DNA of 64,000 bases from JBBIRG01 sp964410965 (GCA_964410965.1 CAYPIY010000001.1:310001-374000); one strand, 5' to 3'. Shown: positions 33,864 through 43,945, counted from the first letter of the stretch. The notes: generated by a model not told the origin, from the letters alone. Program-made: numbers and translations.

Positions 33864-35366
33864 ATGATGAGAACAAAGATTCATATTCAGCTGAAAGCCA
33901 AAACGCGGACGGACCGGCGGACAAAATTAAATGCTCTTTTTGTATTCAGGAATGTACCTGCTGAAAAACAGAAGATACATTATCCTGAACATTACTCAGA
34001 AATTGAACGCTTTATCCGTTCCGGTGATTTTACCGCCGACGAGGATTCGGTATTTACTTATTATACCGCGGATTCAGAAAAATCAGAAAAAATGATTCTC
34101 GCCGGGCTTGGAAACCAAAATCAATTTGAAGCGGATGTTTTGCGAAGATCCGCAGCCAGAATTATCCGTCAGGCTTCACAATCAAAAAACCGGAATCTTA
34201 TCATTACTTATCCCGATTTGTCAGAACTTCCGTATATGGATGATGTATCCGTCACGCGGCTTATCGCTGAAGGAATCATGCTCGGACATTACAGCTATGA
34301 TGAATTTAAGACCGGTCAAAAACCCAACGCTCCCGTACATGTCACAATTGAAGTGCCTAAAATCAATCAGGGTATGCAGCGTGGACTGGAAAAAGGCTTG
34401 ATCATATCACAATCGGTCTGTTTCGCGCGTGATCTGGGCAATACACCACCGAGCGTCTGCACGCCGTCACATTTCGCAAACAAAGTAAAAAAAAATGTTT
34501 CAGGATACAAGCTTGTTTGTTCGGTTTTGTCGAAACACTCTCTCAGGCGGATGAAAATGAACGGCATATTATCGGTTTCAGCGGGAAGCCATGAAGCTCC
34601 CTGCATGTTGCAAATTGAATATAAACCGGCTAAACCGATTAACAAAAAACCCTTCGTGTTTGTCGGAAAGGGAATTACATTCGATTCAGGGGGCCTGAAT
34701 CTCAAGACCGGCGCGAACATGGACCAGATGAAAATGGACATGACCGGAGGCGCGGCGGTAGCCGGGATATTGAAAGCAGCGTCCGATTTGAGATTGTCCT
34801 GTCACCTCATCGGGCTGATTCCTCTTGCCGAAAACATGCCCGGAAACCGCGCTTTCAAACCCGGCGACATTATCCGCATGCACAACGGATCGACGGTTGA
34901 AATTATGAACACCGACGCGGAAGGCCGGCTTCTGCTCGCCGACGCGATCAGTTACGCCCAAACGTTCAGGCCTGATGTGATCATTGACATCGCCACGCTG
35001 ACCGGGGCATGCGTTGTCGCTATCGGCCCGACAGCCGCGGGAATGCTGGGAACATCCGCTGAATGGAAGGAACGGATCACATCCGCATCGGTGAAGACGG
35101 CCGAACGAGTCTGGGAACTGCCGATCTGGAAAGAAAATGAGTCCCTGATCAAGAGCGTGATCGCCGATTACAAAAATACGGGAAACCGCTGGGGCGGAGC
35201 GATTACCGCAGCCGCCTTCCTGAAAGTTTTCGCGGGAAAAACTCCCTGGATCCATCTCGACATCGCCGGACCCGCTTACGCCGAGGACGATCACGCATAC
35301 TGCGCGAAACATCACGCTTCCGGATTCGGAATAAGGCTGATTCTTGAAATATTAATGAAGTTATAA
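33864..35366 (+). CDS. pepA: Leucyl aminopeptidase (M17 family)
   Basis: 500 residues. The C-terminal catalytic domain has the full M17 set: FVGKGITFDSGGLNLKTG (catalytic Lys and metal Asp), MKMDMTGGAAV, and NTDAEGRLLLADAI with the metal Asp/Glu and catalytic Arg. The enzyme is a cytoplasmic hexameric di-zinc or manganese exopeptidase. The N-terminal 170 residues form the variable macro-domain-like part. It is preceded by nrnA and followed 19 bases later by the DUF2148 gene. E. coli PepA also binds DNA, which is not testable here. Confidence 0.93.
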   Translation: MMRTKIHIQLKAKTRTDRRTKLNALFVFRNVPAEKQKIHYPEHYSEIERFIRSGDFTADEDSVFTYYTADSEKSEKMILAGLGNQNQFEADVLRRSAARIIRQASQSKNRNLIITYPDLSELPYMDDVSVTRLIAEGIMLGHYSYDEFKTGQKPNAPVHVTIEVPKINQGMQRGLEKGLIISQSVCFARDLGNTPPSVCTPSHFANKVKKNVSGYKLVCSVLSKHSLRRMKMNGILSVSAGSHEAPCMLQIEYKPAKPINKKPFVFVGKGITFDSGGLNLKTGANMDQMKMDMTGGAAVAGILKAASDLRLSCHLIGLIPLAENMPGNRAFKPGDIIRMHNGSTVEIMNTDAEGRLLLADAISYAQTFRPDVIIDIATLTGACVVAIGPTAAGMLGTSAEWKERITSASVKTAERVWELPIWKENESLIKSVIADYKNTGNRWGGAITAAAFLKVFAGKTPWIHLDIAGPAYAEDDHAYCAKHHASGFGIRLILEILMKL

Positions 35367-35385
35367 CTAAATACGACGTTACACC

Positions 35386-35925
35386 ATGACACTCATAAAA
35401 GAAGAATCTTTACGAGGTAACTCTCTGATTGATGTTGCACAAAAAATGCTGACCGCTGCCCGAACCGCGCCGAAAGGCCGCGGAATCGACAGGCTCGCGC
35501 TCGCCTATGTAACCGGCGATATCATTAAACAACTTTCGGAAACCATGATCAAAATGGCGAACGAGCAGCGCGTTGGTGATTTTTTCATCCGTGATGCGAA
35601 AAACATTTTTCAATCGGACGTTATCGTACTCCTTGGTACATCCATCGCGGCGCAGGGTATAAAAGGGTGTAATCTATGCGGATTCGCGAATTGCGATGAG
35701 AAAAACCTTCACCCGGATCATCCCTGCGCGTTCAATACCGGCGATCTCGGCATCGCGGTCGGTTCGGCTGTTTCCGTCGCGATGGACCACCGCGTCGACA
35801 ACCGGATCATGTATTCCGTGGGTATGGCGGCAAGGGAACTGAATCTGCTTGGACACGAAATCAAAATAATCTACGGAATTCCCCTGAGCGCAACATCCAA
35901 GAATCCGTTCTTTGACCGTAAATAA
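35386..35925 (+). CDS. DUF2148 ferredoxin-domain protein
   Basis: 179 residues. The central region carries closely spaced cysteines (GCNLCGFANCDEKNLHPDHP, then CAF), the pattern of the DUF2148 family, which is annotated as ferredoxin-like. No signal peptide is present. It starts 19 bases after pepA and ends 14 bases before the cyclase start, so the three genes are probably one transcript. The physiological role of DUF2148 is unknown. Iron-sulfur binding is inferred from the cysteines. Confidence 0.8.
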   Translation: MTLIKEESLRGNSLIDVAQKMLTAARTAPKGRGIDRLALAYVTGDIIKQLSETMIKMANEQRVGDFFIRDAKNIFQSDVIVLLGTSIAAQGIKGCNLCGFANCDEKNLHPDHPCAFNTGDLGIAVGSAVSVAMDHRVDNRIMYSVGMAARELNLLGHEIKIIYGIPLSATSKNPFFDRK

Positions 35926-35939
35926 TCCGGGGATTTTTG

Positions 35940-37379
35940 ATGATCAAATTGTTTTTTTATTATGCCGCAAGCGTTATCGTTCTTTTATTTTATGGCGCGG
36001 AGGTGTGTCAGTTCATTCATTCGCTGACCGTGGTCAAATGGCTGGGAACACTTCTCGCCTATTACGCCGTAGCGTTCGTATTAAGGCTGATCTTCAATAA
36101 CTACGCGCTGAAACATTCAGATCCAATCGGGAGACCGTTTCGTCAGTTCTTATTTGACTTTTCGCTTTTTATTCTGGTTGGTTTCAGTATCGCCGTCAAT
36201 AACCTGATCTTTTTCCATTTTCCGCTGGGCAGCGGTATGAAGGCCTTCATCGGCGTGATCGGACTCGGATTTTTCTTCGCACTCGAAATGGCGCTAAAAA
36301 CAGAGCGGGACGTCATTCTCTCATCGACATCCATTTCTTACCAGCATTTAAAAGACCGGCGGTTATTTTCAGTCTCTAAGAAAATCGGATTGATCCTGGC
36401 GTCAGGCCTTATTCTTATCATTACCATCCTCTCTTTACTGATCGTTAAGGACTTTCAATCTATAACCGCAGAAACATTGATTAACGGCGATAATCTTAAT
36501 ACGTTATTACCTGATATCCTGAAAGATATTTTCTTTGCGCTCGCAACTTTGTTTTTATTGTTCCTTAATCTGATTTTATCTTACGCCGGTAATCTGAAAT
36601 TATATTTCGATAAATTTTTCTCCGTTCTCCGGTCAATAGAAAAGGGAAACTATGACCAACAAGTGTCCATACCATCCCGAGATGAATTCGCGCTTCTGGC
36701 AAGCCATACCAACCTCATGATTGACGGGCTCAAAGATAAGGAACGGATCAAATCTATTTTCGGAAAACTTGTCAATTCGCGTGTTGCCGACATGATACTG
36801 AACAAAACTGACGACCACATGTTATCCGGGAAAAGAATTTCGGTCGTGGTCTTATTTTCAGATATACGCAATTTCACCTCGATGTCGGAGAGTAATTCTC
36901 CCGAAGTGATCATCAGTGACCTGAACATTTATTTTTCTCACATGGTCGATATCATCCACCGTAATAACGGAATTATTGACAAATTTATCGGGGACGGGAT
37001 TTTCGCCGTCTTCGGATTCGACGACTCATGTAAAGCGGCTGATGATGCGGTTAAGGCGGCCAATGAGATGGCTTCGGGCATGGATGATATCAATTCCAAA
37101 CTGAATCAGCCTTTCCGCATAGGCATCGGAATCCATTGCGGGGAAGTCATCGCCGGGAAGATCGGATCCAAGGACCGGATGGAATACACGTTTATCGGCG
37201 ATACAGTCAATACCGCATCACGGCTGGAAGGGCTCAATAAGGAACTGAGCACTACGATAATTATATCCCATAATATTTATACTAATTTATCCGATGAATT
37301 TAAACTTAAAGATTGGTCAAATCTTGGAGAAAAAGCTCTAAAGGGTAAAGAAAAACCCGTTTTTATTTACGGCCGATAG
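35940..37379 (+). CDS. Membrane adenylate/guanylate cyclase (class III) with HAMP
   Basis: 479 residues from the ATG at 35940; a TTG three bases earlier is less likely because GGGGA is well placed for the ATG. The first about 220 residues contain several hydrophobic helices. A HAMP-like linker follows (EKGNYDQQVSIPSRDEFALL) and a class III cyclase domain (about 280-479): VVVLFSDIRNFTSMSE (metal Asp), IDKFIGDGIFAVFG (second metal Asp, substrate Lys), EYTFIGDTVNTASRLEG (Asn and Arg of the transition state). The Lys and Thr/Asp positions fit adenylate cyclase. cAMP signalling from a membrane sensor is likely. Confidence 0.88.
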   Translation: MIKLFFYYAASVIVLLFYGAEVCQFIHSLTVVKWLGTLLAYYAVAFVLRLIFNNYALKHSDPIGRPFRQFLFDFSLFILVGFSIAVNNLIFFHFPLGSGMKAFIGVIGLGFFFALEMALKTERDVILSSTSISYQHLKDRRLFSVSKKIGLILASGLILIITILSLLIVKDFQSITAETLINGDNLNTLLPDILKDIFFALATLFLLFLNLILSYAGNLKLYFDKFFSVLRSIEKGNYDQQVSIPSRDEFALLASHTNLMIDGLKDKERIKSIFGKLVNSRVADMILNKTDDHMLSGKRISVVVLFSDIRNFTSMSESNSPEVIISDLNIYFSHMVDIIHRNNGIIDKFIGDGIFAVFGFDDSCKAADDAVKAANEMASGMDDINSKLNQPFRIGIGIHCGEVIAGKIGSKDRMEYTFIGDTVNTASRLEGLNKELSTTIIISHNIYTNLSDEFKLKDWSNLGEKALKGKEKPVFIYGR

Positions 37380-37499
37380 AAGCCTGAAATAAATGAGATG
37401 AATTATCTCGCTATTCGTCCGTATTCCCGCTTCAATTTTATTCCTGAATTCATTCAAATGATGCTCACAATTGCGAAAGCGGCCCGGGTAAATCTGGTT

Positions 37500-39233
37500 T
37501 CAATAATGAAGCGACTGCCTCCAGCATTCAAAAGCCAGCCACCAGTCCAGTTCATTCACAAATTCCAGCCTGCCTGAATAATAACCGTCGACAATATTTC
37601 TGATTTTCGTATGATCGTAATACGGATAATTTTTAAATGACTGCGACCCGGTTATGTCACGGATCCATTCCGATAACAAGGAATAAAAACGGTGTATCTG
37701 AGTGGCTTTGTGATACATGCTTGCTTTTTGTTTTATCCGGACCCAGGCAAAAGCAGGAACCTGAGAAAAACAAAACGGATAAGTGGTATTACCCTTGACA
37801 AGCGGAAATCCGGACAACCAGCTGTTCCTTTTTTTGATGATTTCCTTGAACATGTGCCCATTGGAACGTATCCGAACAGGGATTCCGGACATGATATCCA
37901 AAATCGAAGTCTGCGCAAAGGGCATGTAATTCAGGGTTATGGAATCTAACCTTGCCTGTTCAGGGCTATTAAAATTCGGAAAACGGGTGCGTATGGCCAG
38001 CTGATCCATCGCGTCTTCAAGCCCTCCGCTTTCATTAACAGGGTAGGAACTGAAATATTCATCGATATGCCGCTTTGCAGCCTCACGCATGACCGCATTT
38101 GTTTCCTGGTTGAATATACCGGCTCTGTGATTGGAAACAAAGGGAACCAGAGCAGGCCATTGTTTTCCGTACAGATGTTTCCGCCCGAAATGCAAGAGCC
38201 TGTTGAAATACTGCCTGCGCGCGATCTCCCCGAATCCCCCGTCAATCATCAGGGCTTTCTCTCCCCTCAGCTGTTCATAAAAGGACAAATTCACGATAGC
38301 CGACGCGGGACTCACCGCCTGGGTGGAAGCACAATAATCTTTAACGCGGCTGATCCAGATATCGGATGATTCGAAGGATGCTTCGTAGTGACAAAGATGC
38401 AATTTCAGGGTACCGCAAATCCTTTTGGCTATCAGGACATCGGGATCTCCGGATTCACCGAAAACATAAATCCGCAACCGGTTTAATTCATCCCTGTTCA
38501 GCAGGGACAGCAACAGCCTGGAATCCAATCCACCTGACAACCCAAAGAAAATGGTATCGAATAAATCGGGTTTCGGCCGCATAAATGCATTGAGGACTCC
38601 GGCAAAATCATTTTCTGTTTTCTTTGTCATATCCGGCATCCAGCGCCGGTAATCACAACTGAATCCCTCATTGTTAATGATGAGCCGGCCATAAGGTCCG
38701 ATACGCTCGATATTTTCGATATGCGAGGAATATGTAAAAGAATTCATGAACAGCCAGCCCGAACCCATTCCCTTAAAATCCACAGAATGACATCCGGTAA
38801 TTTTCGCGAGCCAGTCGGAACGCGTTGAAAAATAGGTAACGCGGTCCCGGTTCATGATATAAAAAGTTCGAAAACCCAGAGGATCCGTCATGACCTCTAT
38901 CTGATTGTCATCATAACGGAGAATAACGTAATGCCCGTTGATTTCCATTTTCTGCGAACTGAATTGCGGCACTTGATCGGACCAGCCGGCCTGATCGAGT
39001 ATTTCAGCGCCATTTTCCGAAAGCCGAAGGCCTATTCCCGTGATGACATACCCCTTTTTTCCGTTTTCTTCTGCAGGCTCATGACGCACATGATGGCAGG
39101 TCGAAGGTAAGCCCCCTGCGAAGAATGAAAAGTCTTCGCAGATGATCCGGTGCAATGGATCCTTCGCAATCCTGTTGAATTGTTTTTTTATTTCCGCCGA
39201 AGGCTGACCGAAATAACCCAATATCCAGCTCAT
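37500..39233 (-). CDS. Asparagine synthetase-like protein lacking the catalytic N-terminal Cys
   Basis: 577 residues. The N-terminal half resembles the class II glutaminase domain of AsnB, but residue 2 is Ser (MSWILGYFG) where active enzymes expose Cys, so glutamine hydrolysis is improbable. The C-terminal half has the ATP PP-loop FFGLSGGLDSRLLL near residue 230. Such homologues in polysaccharide or peptide-modifying clusters form amide bonds without glutamine or are inactive scaffolds. AGGA lies before the ATG. The SGNH hydrolase gene lies 170 bases upstream on the same strand. The substrate is unknown. Confidence 0.82.
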   Translation of the reverse strand: MSWILGYFGQPSAEIKKQFNRIAKDPLHRIICEDFSFFAGGLPSTCHHVRHEPAEENGKKGYVITGIGLRLSENGAEILDQAGWSDQVPQFSSQKMEINGHYVILRYDDNQIEVMTDPLGFRTFYIMNRDRVTYFSTRSDWLAKITGCHSVDFKGMGSGWLFMNSFTYSSHIENIERIGPYGRLIINNEGFSCDYRRWMPDMTKKTENDFAGVLNAFMRPKPDLFDTIFFGLSGGLDSRLLLSLLNRDELNRLRIYVFGESGDPDVLIAKRICGTLKLHLCHYEASFESSDIWISRVKDYCASTQAVSPASAIVNLSFYEQLRGEKALMIDGGFGEIARRQYFNRLLHFGRKHLYGKQWPALVPFVSNHRAGIFNQETNAVMREAAKRHIDEYFSSYPVNESGGLEDAMDQLAIRTRFPNFNSPEQARLDSITLNYMPFAQTSILDIMSGIPVRIRSNGHMFKEIIKKRNSWLSGFPLVKGNTTYPFCFSQVPAFAWVRIKQKASMYHKATQIHRFYSLLSEWIRDITGSQSFKNYPYYDHTKIRNIVDGYYSGRLEFVNELDWWLAFECWRQSLHY

Positions 39234-39403
39234 TGCATATCCTGTTTCATCGTTTCAGAAGGCATCAATAATCCGTTTTTTCTGAAATAATATTTTGCTT
39301 TTGAACAAATTATAATGAAAAAAGTCATGCGCATGAGTATATTAACGTATTGTTCATTCTGAATTCGAAAAAAAATAACAGGCTCTGACGTTTTGTTTTG
39401 AGT

Positions 39404-40525
39404 TTATTTTTCTTTCTTTTTCCATAAACTCATTTCATATTCCACCCATTGTTTCGCAACAATCTCATGTCCGAATTCACTCAGGTGATGGTCGCTGTTC
39501 CAGAATAGCGGTTTCGAAGGCTCGTTGCGGGCTGCTGAAAAAAGTGAATCGTGCAAATCAATGAAATTCATGTGATTTTCCGTCAGTATGGAAATGAAAT
39601 CCTGTCTGACCCTGTCATCGGTTTTGCTGTCCGGCGAAAGACCGAATAATAGCTCCAGTTTACCGAAAGAAACCGAATCGGTTCCGGGCTCGATCTGATA
39701 TTTGGTCGGAAGAATAAGGAACAGCAATTCAAACCGGTTTTCTTCTGCGATTTTTCTCAATTTCTTTACTGTCGCGTCATGGAATCGTGATGACTGTTCA
39801 AATGCATCCTCATGCTCATGGAAGTAATATGCCTGGGAAAGGCTTTGCCAGACGGCATACCGGTTGATGCGTTCCGCTTTCATTCTTACGCTGTTGTCAA
39901 ATCTCCGGAGTACGCGAAGTAATATACTGTGGCTAGTAAGGTCAATCGGCTGAGGTTCAGCCGGTAAGGCGATCAGTTCGTCCTTCCCGTCCCAGCCGGG
40001 ATGGGGAATAAAATCCCACAGCATTTCCAGGTAATCATTTCCCGAATAAAATACAAATACGGCCTGATCCGGTTTGAGATACAGCCATTCCTCCAGATGA
40101 AGCGATTGCTGGTAAATGCTCGAATGGCCGCTGGCGGCATTGATAATATCCGCCGACAGCGGATCATCCTGATTGAACATTTTTTCTGCAAGATTCGGAA
40201 ACGAGCAGGAATTGTCCACGACTCCATCGGTGTGTGAATCACCGAATACCATGATCCTCCGTTTTTTGTCACAGATAACCGGAGTAGGCTCATTTTCACG
40301 AAATCCAAAGTTGTTGGTCCTGAATGTGACGTATCCTTTCTTTGCTTCCGGCCAGGGCGATGACTTGTCGATACCGGGAATGTGCCGCAATCCGAGCCTG
40401 TCATCCTTGTAAAACATTTCAGGGGGACTGGTTATGGTTTTATACAAGGAACCCATAATGATGTCAAACAGCGTAACAATGAAAAAAACAATAATTGATT
40501 TAATTCCAAACTGAACAATTCTCAC
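39404..40525 (-). CDS. Membrane-anchored SGNH hydrolase-like protein
   Basis: 373 residues. A membrane helix or uncleaved signal (IIVFFIVTLFDIIMG) precedes an SGNH domain with block I VFGDSHTDG (Ser), an NAASGHSS block, FVFYSGNDYLEM (Asn) and the C-terminal WNSDHHLSEFGH (Asp, His). Proteins of this type acetylate or deacetylate polysaccharides, as in AlgJ/AlgX-like proteins, acting outside the membrane. The GTG start at 40525 follows GAGGA. It precedes the asparagine-synthetase-like gene and may act with it on an exported polymer (inference). Confidence 0.8.
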   Translation of the reverse strand: MRIVQFGIKSIIVFFIVTLFDIIMGSLYKTITSPPEMFYKDDRLGLRHIPGIDKSSPWPEAKKGYVTFRTNNFGFRENEPTPVICDKKRRIMVFGDSHTDGVVDNSCSFPNLAEKMFNQDDPLSADIINAASGHSSIYQQSLHLEEWLYLKPDQAVFVFYSGNDYLEMLWDFIPHPGWDGKDELIALPAEPQPIDLTSHSILLRVLRRFDNSVRMKAERINRYAVWQSLSQAYYFHEHEDAFEQSSRFHDATVKKLRKIAEENRFELLFLILPTKYQIEPGTDSVSFGKLELLFGLSPDSKTDDRVRQDFISILTENHMNFIDLHDSLFSAARNEPSKPLFWNSDHHLSEFGHEIVAKQWVEYEMSLWKKKEK

Positions 40526-40668
40526 AGCTTTAAGTCCTCGTAATTTTATCGGCCATCATCAGTTCCGGAAATTAAAAAAAAACTTCCCTAATGACAAATA
40601 TTTTCGCATATTGATCATAAGAATTTGTATCCGGAATCTTAACGCATGAATAAAGAAGAAAGAATCAT

Positions 40669-41205
40669 ATGTCATCGGTTGATGAACTCTTATACCACGA
40701 ACTTCAGTTTTCCAAACCACATCTTGCCGAGCGCTTTTTTGAATTGCGATCTCAAGATCAGCGGGTCGGGTCTGTCCGTTTTACAAAGCTTACGGGAACG
40801 ATCGCGGAGATTGATTTTCTGGGGCGGCAATGGTCCTTTAAGCGGATGGGTTTCTGGCATCCCTATATATCCATCAGAAGGAAAGGATCCATGGATGACG
40901 ACCTTCACCTGCCGTTCTCAAACAAATGGGGAGGCCTGCTGAATTACAAACGGCAGGACGGTCAGGTACTGGACCTGATGAATGTCAGCTTCTGGCATCA
41001 GATTTGGGCCTGGCAGAAATATGATAAAACCGTCATGATCGAATTTCAGATCATGACGGGACTGAAAGACCGCGCGAAAATCATCATTAAAGAAATCGAA
41101 GATCCGGATGAAACCGTTCTCCTGCTGGCGCTTGGATGTTATGCCCTGAGTTCCTACGGCTGGGATGACGACGCGACAGGCGCTCTGGCGGCTGCAAAGA
41201 CCTGA
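40669..41205 (+). CDS. Unknown cytoplasmic protein
   Basis: 178 residues without a signal peptide or membrane segment. The first 90 residues look beta-rich (ERFFELRSQDQRVGSVRF, IDFLGRQWSFKRMGFWHPYI) and the last 50 turn helical and acidic (LLLALGCYALSSYGWDDDAT). This could resemble the LURP-one/phospholipid-scramblase beta fold, but I cannot confirm it. GAAGAAAG precedes the ATG. It is divergent from the SGNH gene and separated from rng by a 379-base spacer. Confidence 0.6.
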   Translation: MSSVDELLYHELQFSKPHLAERFFELRSQDQRVGSVRFTKLTGTIAEIDFLGRQWSFKRMGFWHPYISIRRKGSMDDDLHLPFSNKWGGLLNYKRQDGQVLDLMNVSFWHQIWAWQKYDKTVMIEFQIMTGLKDRAKIIIKEIEDPDETVLLLALGCYALSSYGWDDDATGALAAAKT

Positions 41206-41584
41206 CCTGGTTTTTCATATCATTTTTTCTTGCATTTATTCAAAAGGATTTCTAACTTGCCCCCGCAAATATTACGGCAACAGTATTATTACAAATCATG
41301 CATATTTTATTACATAATTTTTTCAATCCTGAACCGGGTAGTCCCTTTACCAAAATTGTTGAACCAAGCCAGTCTTTGCCGAATCCCATCCTGATGAAGG
41401 CTGGCAGAGCCCTCATGAACCTGAATATGATAGATGCAAAGGCGGTTCCGGGCATTGTAGAGAGCCTTGATGTTTCAAGTCGTCATCAGGGCGCATTCCT
41501 GTTCCGGCCGGTATATTCGTGCCCCGGCCGCCGTTTCAATTTGTGGATGAAGGAAAACGCCCTGTCCGGATAGGATAGGACTTC
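41206..41584. other. 379-base spacer, probably the rng leader
   Basis: No convincing gene is seen. One plus-strand frame (41298-41573) encodes 91 residues but has no ribosome binding site and no recognisable domain. Weak promoter-like TTGCAT-N17-TAACTT lies near the left end. A long leader before an RNase E/G gene could be a feedback-cleavage target as in E. coli rne, but no specific structure was identified. Confidence 0.45.
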
Positions 41585-43141
41585 ATGAAAAAAGAAATTC
41601 TGATCAATGCCAGACCCAACGAGACGCGAATTGTAATCGTAGAGGATGAAAAACTTGTCGAGGTTTTCGTCGAACGCCCCGAAAAAGAGAGGATGGTCGG
41701 TGACATATACAAGGGACGCGTCGCCAAGGTTCTGCCGGGAATGAAAGCGGCTTTTATCAATATCGGGATGAAACAGGACGCGTTTCTCCATTTCTCGGAT
41801 ATAGGCGACAATACGCACGTCTATCCGGCGCTGGCGGCTGAGGATGACAACGATGATACAGAAATCCAGCCCACGCAGCAACGTTCTCGCAGGAAAGTCA
41901 TCCACAGCCATGACAGTGAAGGGCGTTTCCTGAGAGTCGGTCAGGAAATTCTCGTTCAGGTCATCAAGGAGCCGATTTCGACCAAAGGCGCGCGTGTCAC
42001 TTCCGAAATATCTATCCCCGGCCGTTTTACCGTTCTCATTCCGAATAATCCCAATGAAATGATCGGCATATCCCGCAAGATCACGTTCCTTCCGGAACGC
42101 AAACGGCTGAAGCGGCTCGCCCATGAAATAAAACCAAAGGGATTCGGCCTGATCGTCCGTACGAACGCCGAGGAAAAGGACGAATCGCTCCTGAGAAACG
42201 ACATTGAGATGTGCCTCGAAAGCTGGAAAGACCTGGACAGGAAGGCCAAATCCGTACCCGCCCCAAATCTTGTTTACAAGGACATGGAAATGGTCTCAAG
42301 CGTGATCCGGGACCTTTTTTCCAACGATGTGAACCGCGTGCTGATCGATGACCGGAACCTGCACCGCCAGATATTGCAGTATATCTCAGGCACTTCGCCC
42401 CAGTTGACGAACCGTGTGGAATATTACCGGCAGCGGAAACCCCTGTTCGATATGTATAACATCGAGCAGGATATCCAGGCGTGCACAGAAAAGAAAGTCA
42501 TGCTGAAAAACGGAGGATACATCATTATCGAACATACCGAGGCGCTGGTTTCCATTGATGTCAACAGCGGGAAATTCATTGGCAGGGGGCCCTACGAGGA
42601 AAACGCCCTATCGGTAAACCTGACGGCCGCCCGGGAAATCACGCGTCAGTTGCGCCTGCGCGATATCGGCGGGCTGATCGTCATCGACTTCATCGATCTG
42701 CGTGATGAGAAAAACCGCCGCCGTTTGCTGGATGAAATGAAACGGGAACTCCGGAAAGACAAGGCCAAGTTCAGTATCCTGCCGATGGACGAATACGGAC
42801 TGATCGAACTGACCCGTGAGCGGATCCGCCCCAGCATCATGTTTGCCATCAATGAGCCCTGTCCGGCCTGCGCCGGAACCGGCTGGATCGCGAAACGGTC
42901 GACTTTCATCAACAAAATCGAACGGTGGATGCGCCGGTATAAGCAGGACCACCGACTTTTTTCAAGGATCCAGATCGCCATGCATCCGGATATGTGCGAC
43001 CTGATCGGAATCAAGATCAGGAGGTTTTTCTGGAAATACCGTGTATGGGTATCCCTTTTTCCGGAAGAAGAAATGCGCATCGATGAGTTCAGGGTCATGA
43101 ATTCCCGTTCCGAGGACATCACCGATCAGTACCTGGTGTAG
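41585..43141 (+). CDS. rng: Ribonuclease G/E family endonuclease
   Basis: 518 residues, the length of RNase G. The N-terminal S1 domain (about 38-130: MVGDIYKGRVAKVLPGMKAA, HFSDIG) is followed by the DNase I-like catalytic region with VSIDVNSGKF and LIVIDFIDLRD (metal Asp residues) and the zinc-link CPACAGTG. It lacks the long C-terminal scaffold of RNase E. The enzyme cuts AU-rich single-stranded RNA and matures 16S rRNA. AGGA precedes the ATG, and a radical-SAM gene follows 10 bases after the stop. Confidence 0.93.
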   Translation: MKKEILINARPNETRIVIVEDEKLVEVFVERPEKERMVGDIYKGRVAKVLPGMKAAFINIGMKQDAFLHFSDIGDNTHVYPALAAEDDNDDTEIQPTQQRSRRKVIHSHDSEGRFLRVGQEILVQVIKEPISTKGARVTSEISIPGRFTVLIPNNPNEMIGISRKITFLPERKRLKRLAHEIKPKGFGLIVRTNAEEKDESLLRNDIEMCLESWKDLDRKAKSVPAPNLVYKDMEMVSSVIRDLFSNDVNRVLIDDRNLHRQILQYISGTSPQLTNRVEYYRQRKPLFDMYNIEQDIQACTEKKVMLKNGGYIIIEHTEALVSIDVNSGKFIGRGPYEENALSVNLTAAREITRQLRLRDIGGLIVIDFIDLRDEKNRRRLLDEMKRELRKDKAKFSILPMDEYGLIELTRERIRPSIMFAINEPCPACAGTGWIAKRSTFINKIERWMRRYKQDHRLFSRIQIAMHPDMCDLIGIKIRRFFWKYRVWVSLFPEEEMRIDEFRVMNSRSEDITDQYLV

Positions 43142-43151
43142 GCCCGTTTCT

Positions 43152-43916
43152 ATGTTTCTTCATCCCGACATCATTTACGGTCCTGTCCGGTCACGCCGGC
43201 TCGGATATTCGTTAGGCCTCAATCTGCTTCCACCCGAAAAAAAAATTTGCTCCTTTGAGTGCATCTATTGCGAATGCGGGTGGACCAACACCCGGGCACA
43301 TGGGACGTTTCCCGGTATCACCGCTTTTTCAGAGGCACTTGAAGCGACTCTGAAAACGCTTCATGAACATAGTCGGATTCCCGATCACATTACGTTTTCG
43401 GGAAACGGCGAACCCACGCTTCATCCTGATTTCGGAGTTGTTATGGACATTACTGTAAGGCTTCGCAATCTGTGGGCTCCCGCATCAAAAATCGCCGTTC
43501 TTTCCAACGGAACGACCCTTTCGAATAGAGGAATGATCGATGCACTGATGAAAGCCGACAAAAGAATATTTAAACTGGATGCGGGAACTGAAACAACGTT
43601 CCGGGCGATCAATATACCGGAATCGTCTGTGGGGTTCCAGAGCATCATCGCGTCCCTGAAGGGTTTTAACGGACATTGCGTGATTCAGAGCATGTTCCTG
43701 CAGGGGGAACATGAAGGCCGGCATATGGATAATTCTGAAAACTGCGAAATTGAGGCCTGGCTGGATCTCATTACACTGATCGACCCGGAATCTGTCATGG
43801 TATACAGCCTGGACCGTAATCCGCCCTCAAAGGGAATCAAGAGCATACACCGCGGAAAACTGGACGATATCGCAAAACGGGTACGGGCATTATCCATTGA
43901 TTGCAGCGTGTATTAA
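43152..43916 (+). CDS. Radical SAM protein (MoaA-like small family)
   Basis: 254 residues. The CxxxCxxC cluster is in KICSFECIYCECGW (Cys38, Cys42 and Cys45 by rough count), followed by HITFSGNGEPTLHPDF, where GNGEP contacts the S-adenosylmethionine amino group, and LSNGT. Later KLDAGTETTF and IQSMFL fit the beta-strands of the radical SAM barrel. It is a short form without an extra C-terminal cluster, so the substrate is unclear. It starts 10 bases after rng and ends 29 bases before the M28 peptidase, so the three are likely co-transcribed. Confidence 0.85.
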   Translation: MFLHPDIIYGPVRSRRLGYSLGLNLLPPEKKICSFECIYCECGWTNTRAHGTFPGITAFSEALEATLKTLHEHSRIPDHITFSGNGEPTLHPDFGVVMDITVRLRNLWAPASKIAVLSNGTTLSNRGMIDALMKADKRIFKLDAGTETTFRAINIPESSVGFQSIIASLKGFNGHCVIQSMFLQGEHEGRHMDNSENCEIEAWLDLITLIDPESVMVYSLDRNPPSKGIKSIHRGKLDDIAKRVRALSIDCSVY

Positions 43917-43945
43917 TGCATTCTTGTTACTTTAAGGAACATCAT

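Noticed and set aside
41298..41573. A 91-residue open frame just before rng
   Set aside because: It has no ribosome binding site, no recognisable domain and no support beyond being open. It is better treated as part of the rng leader.
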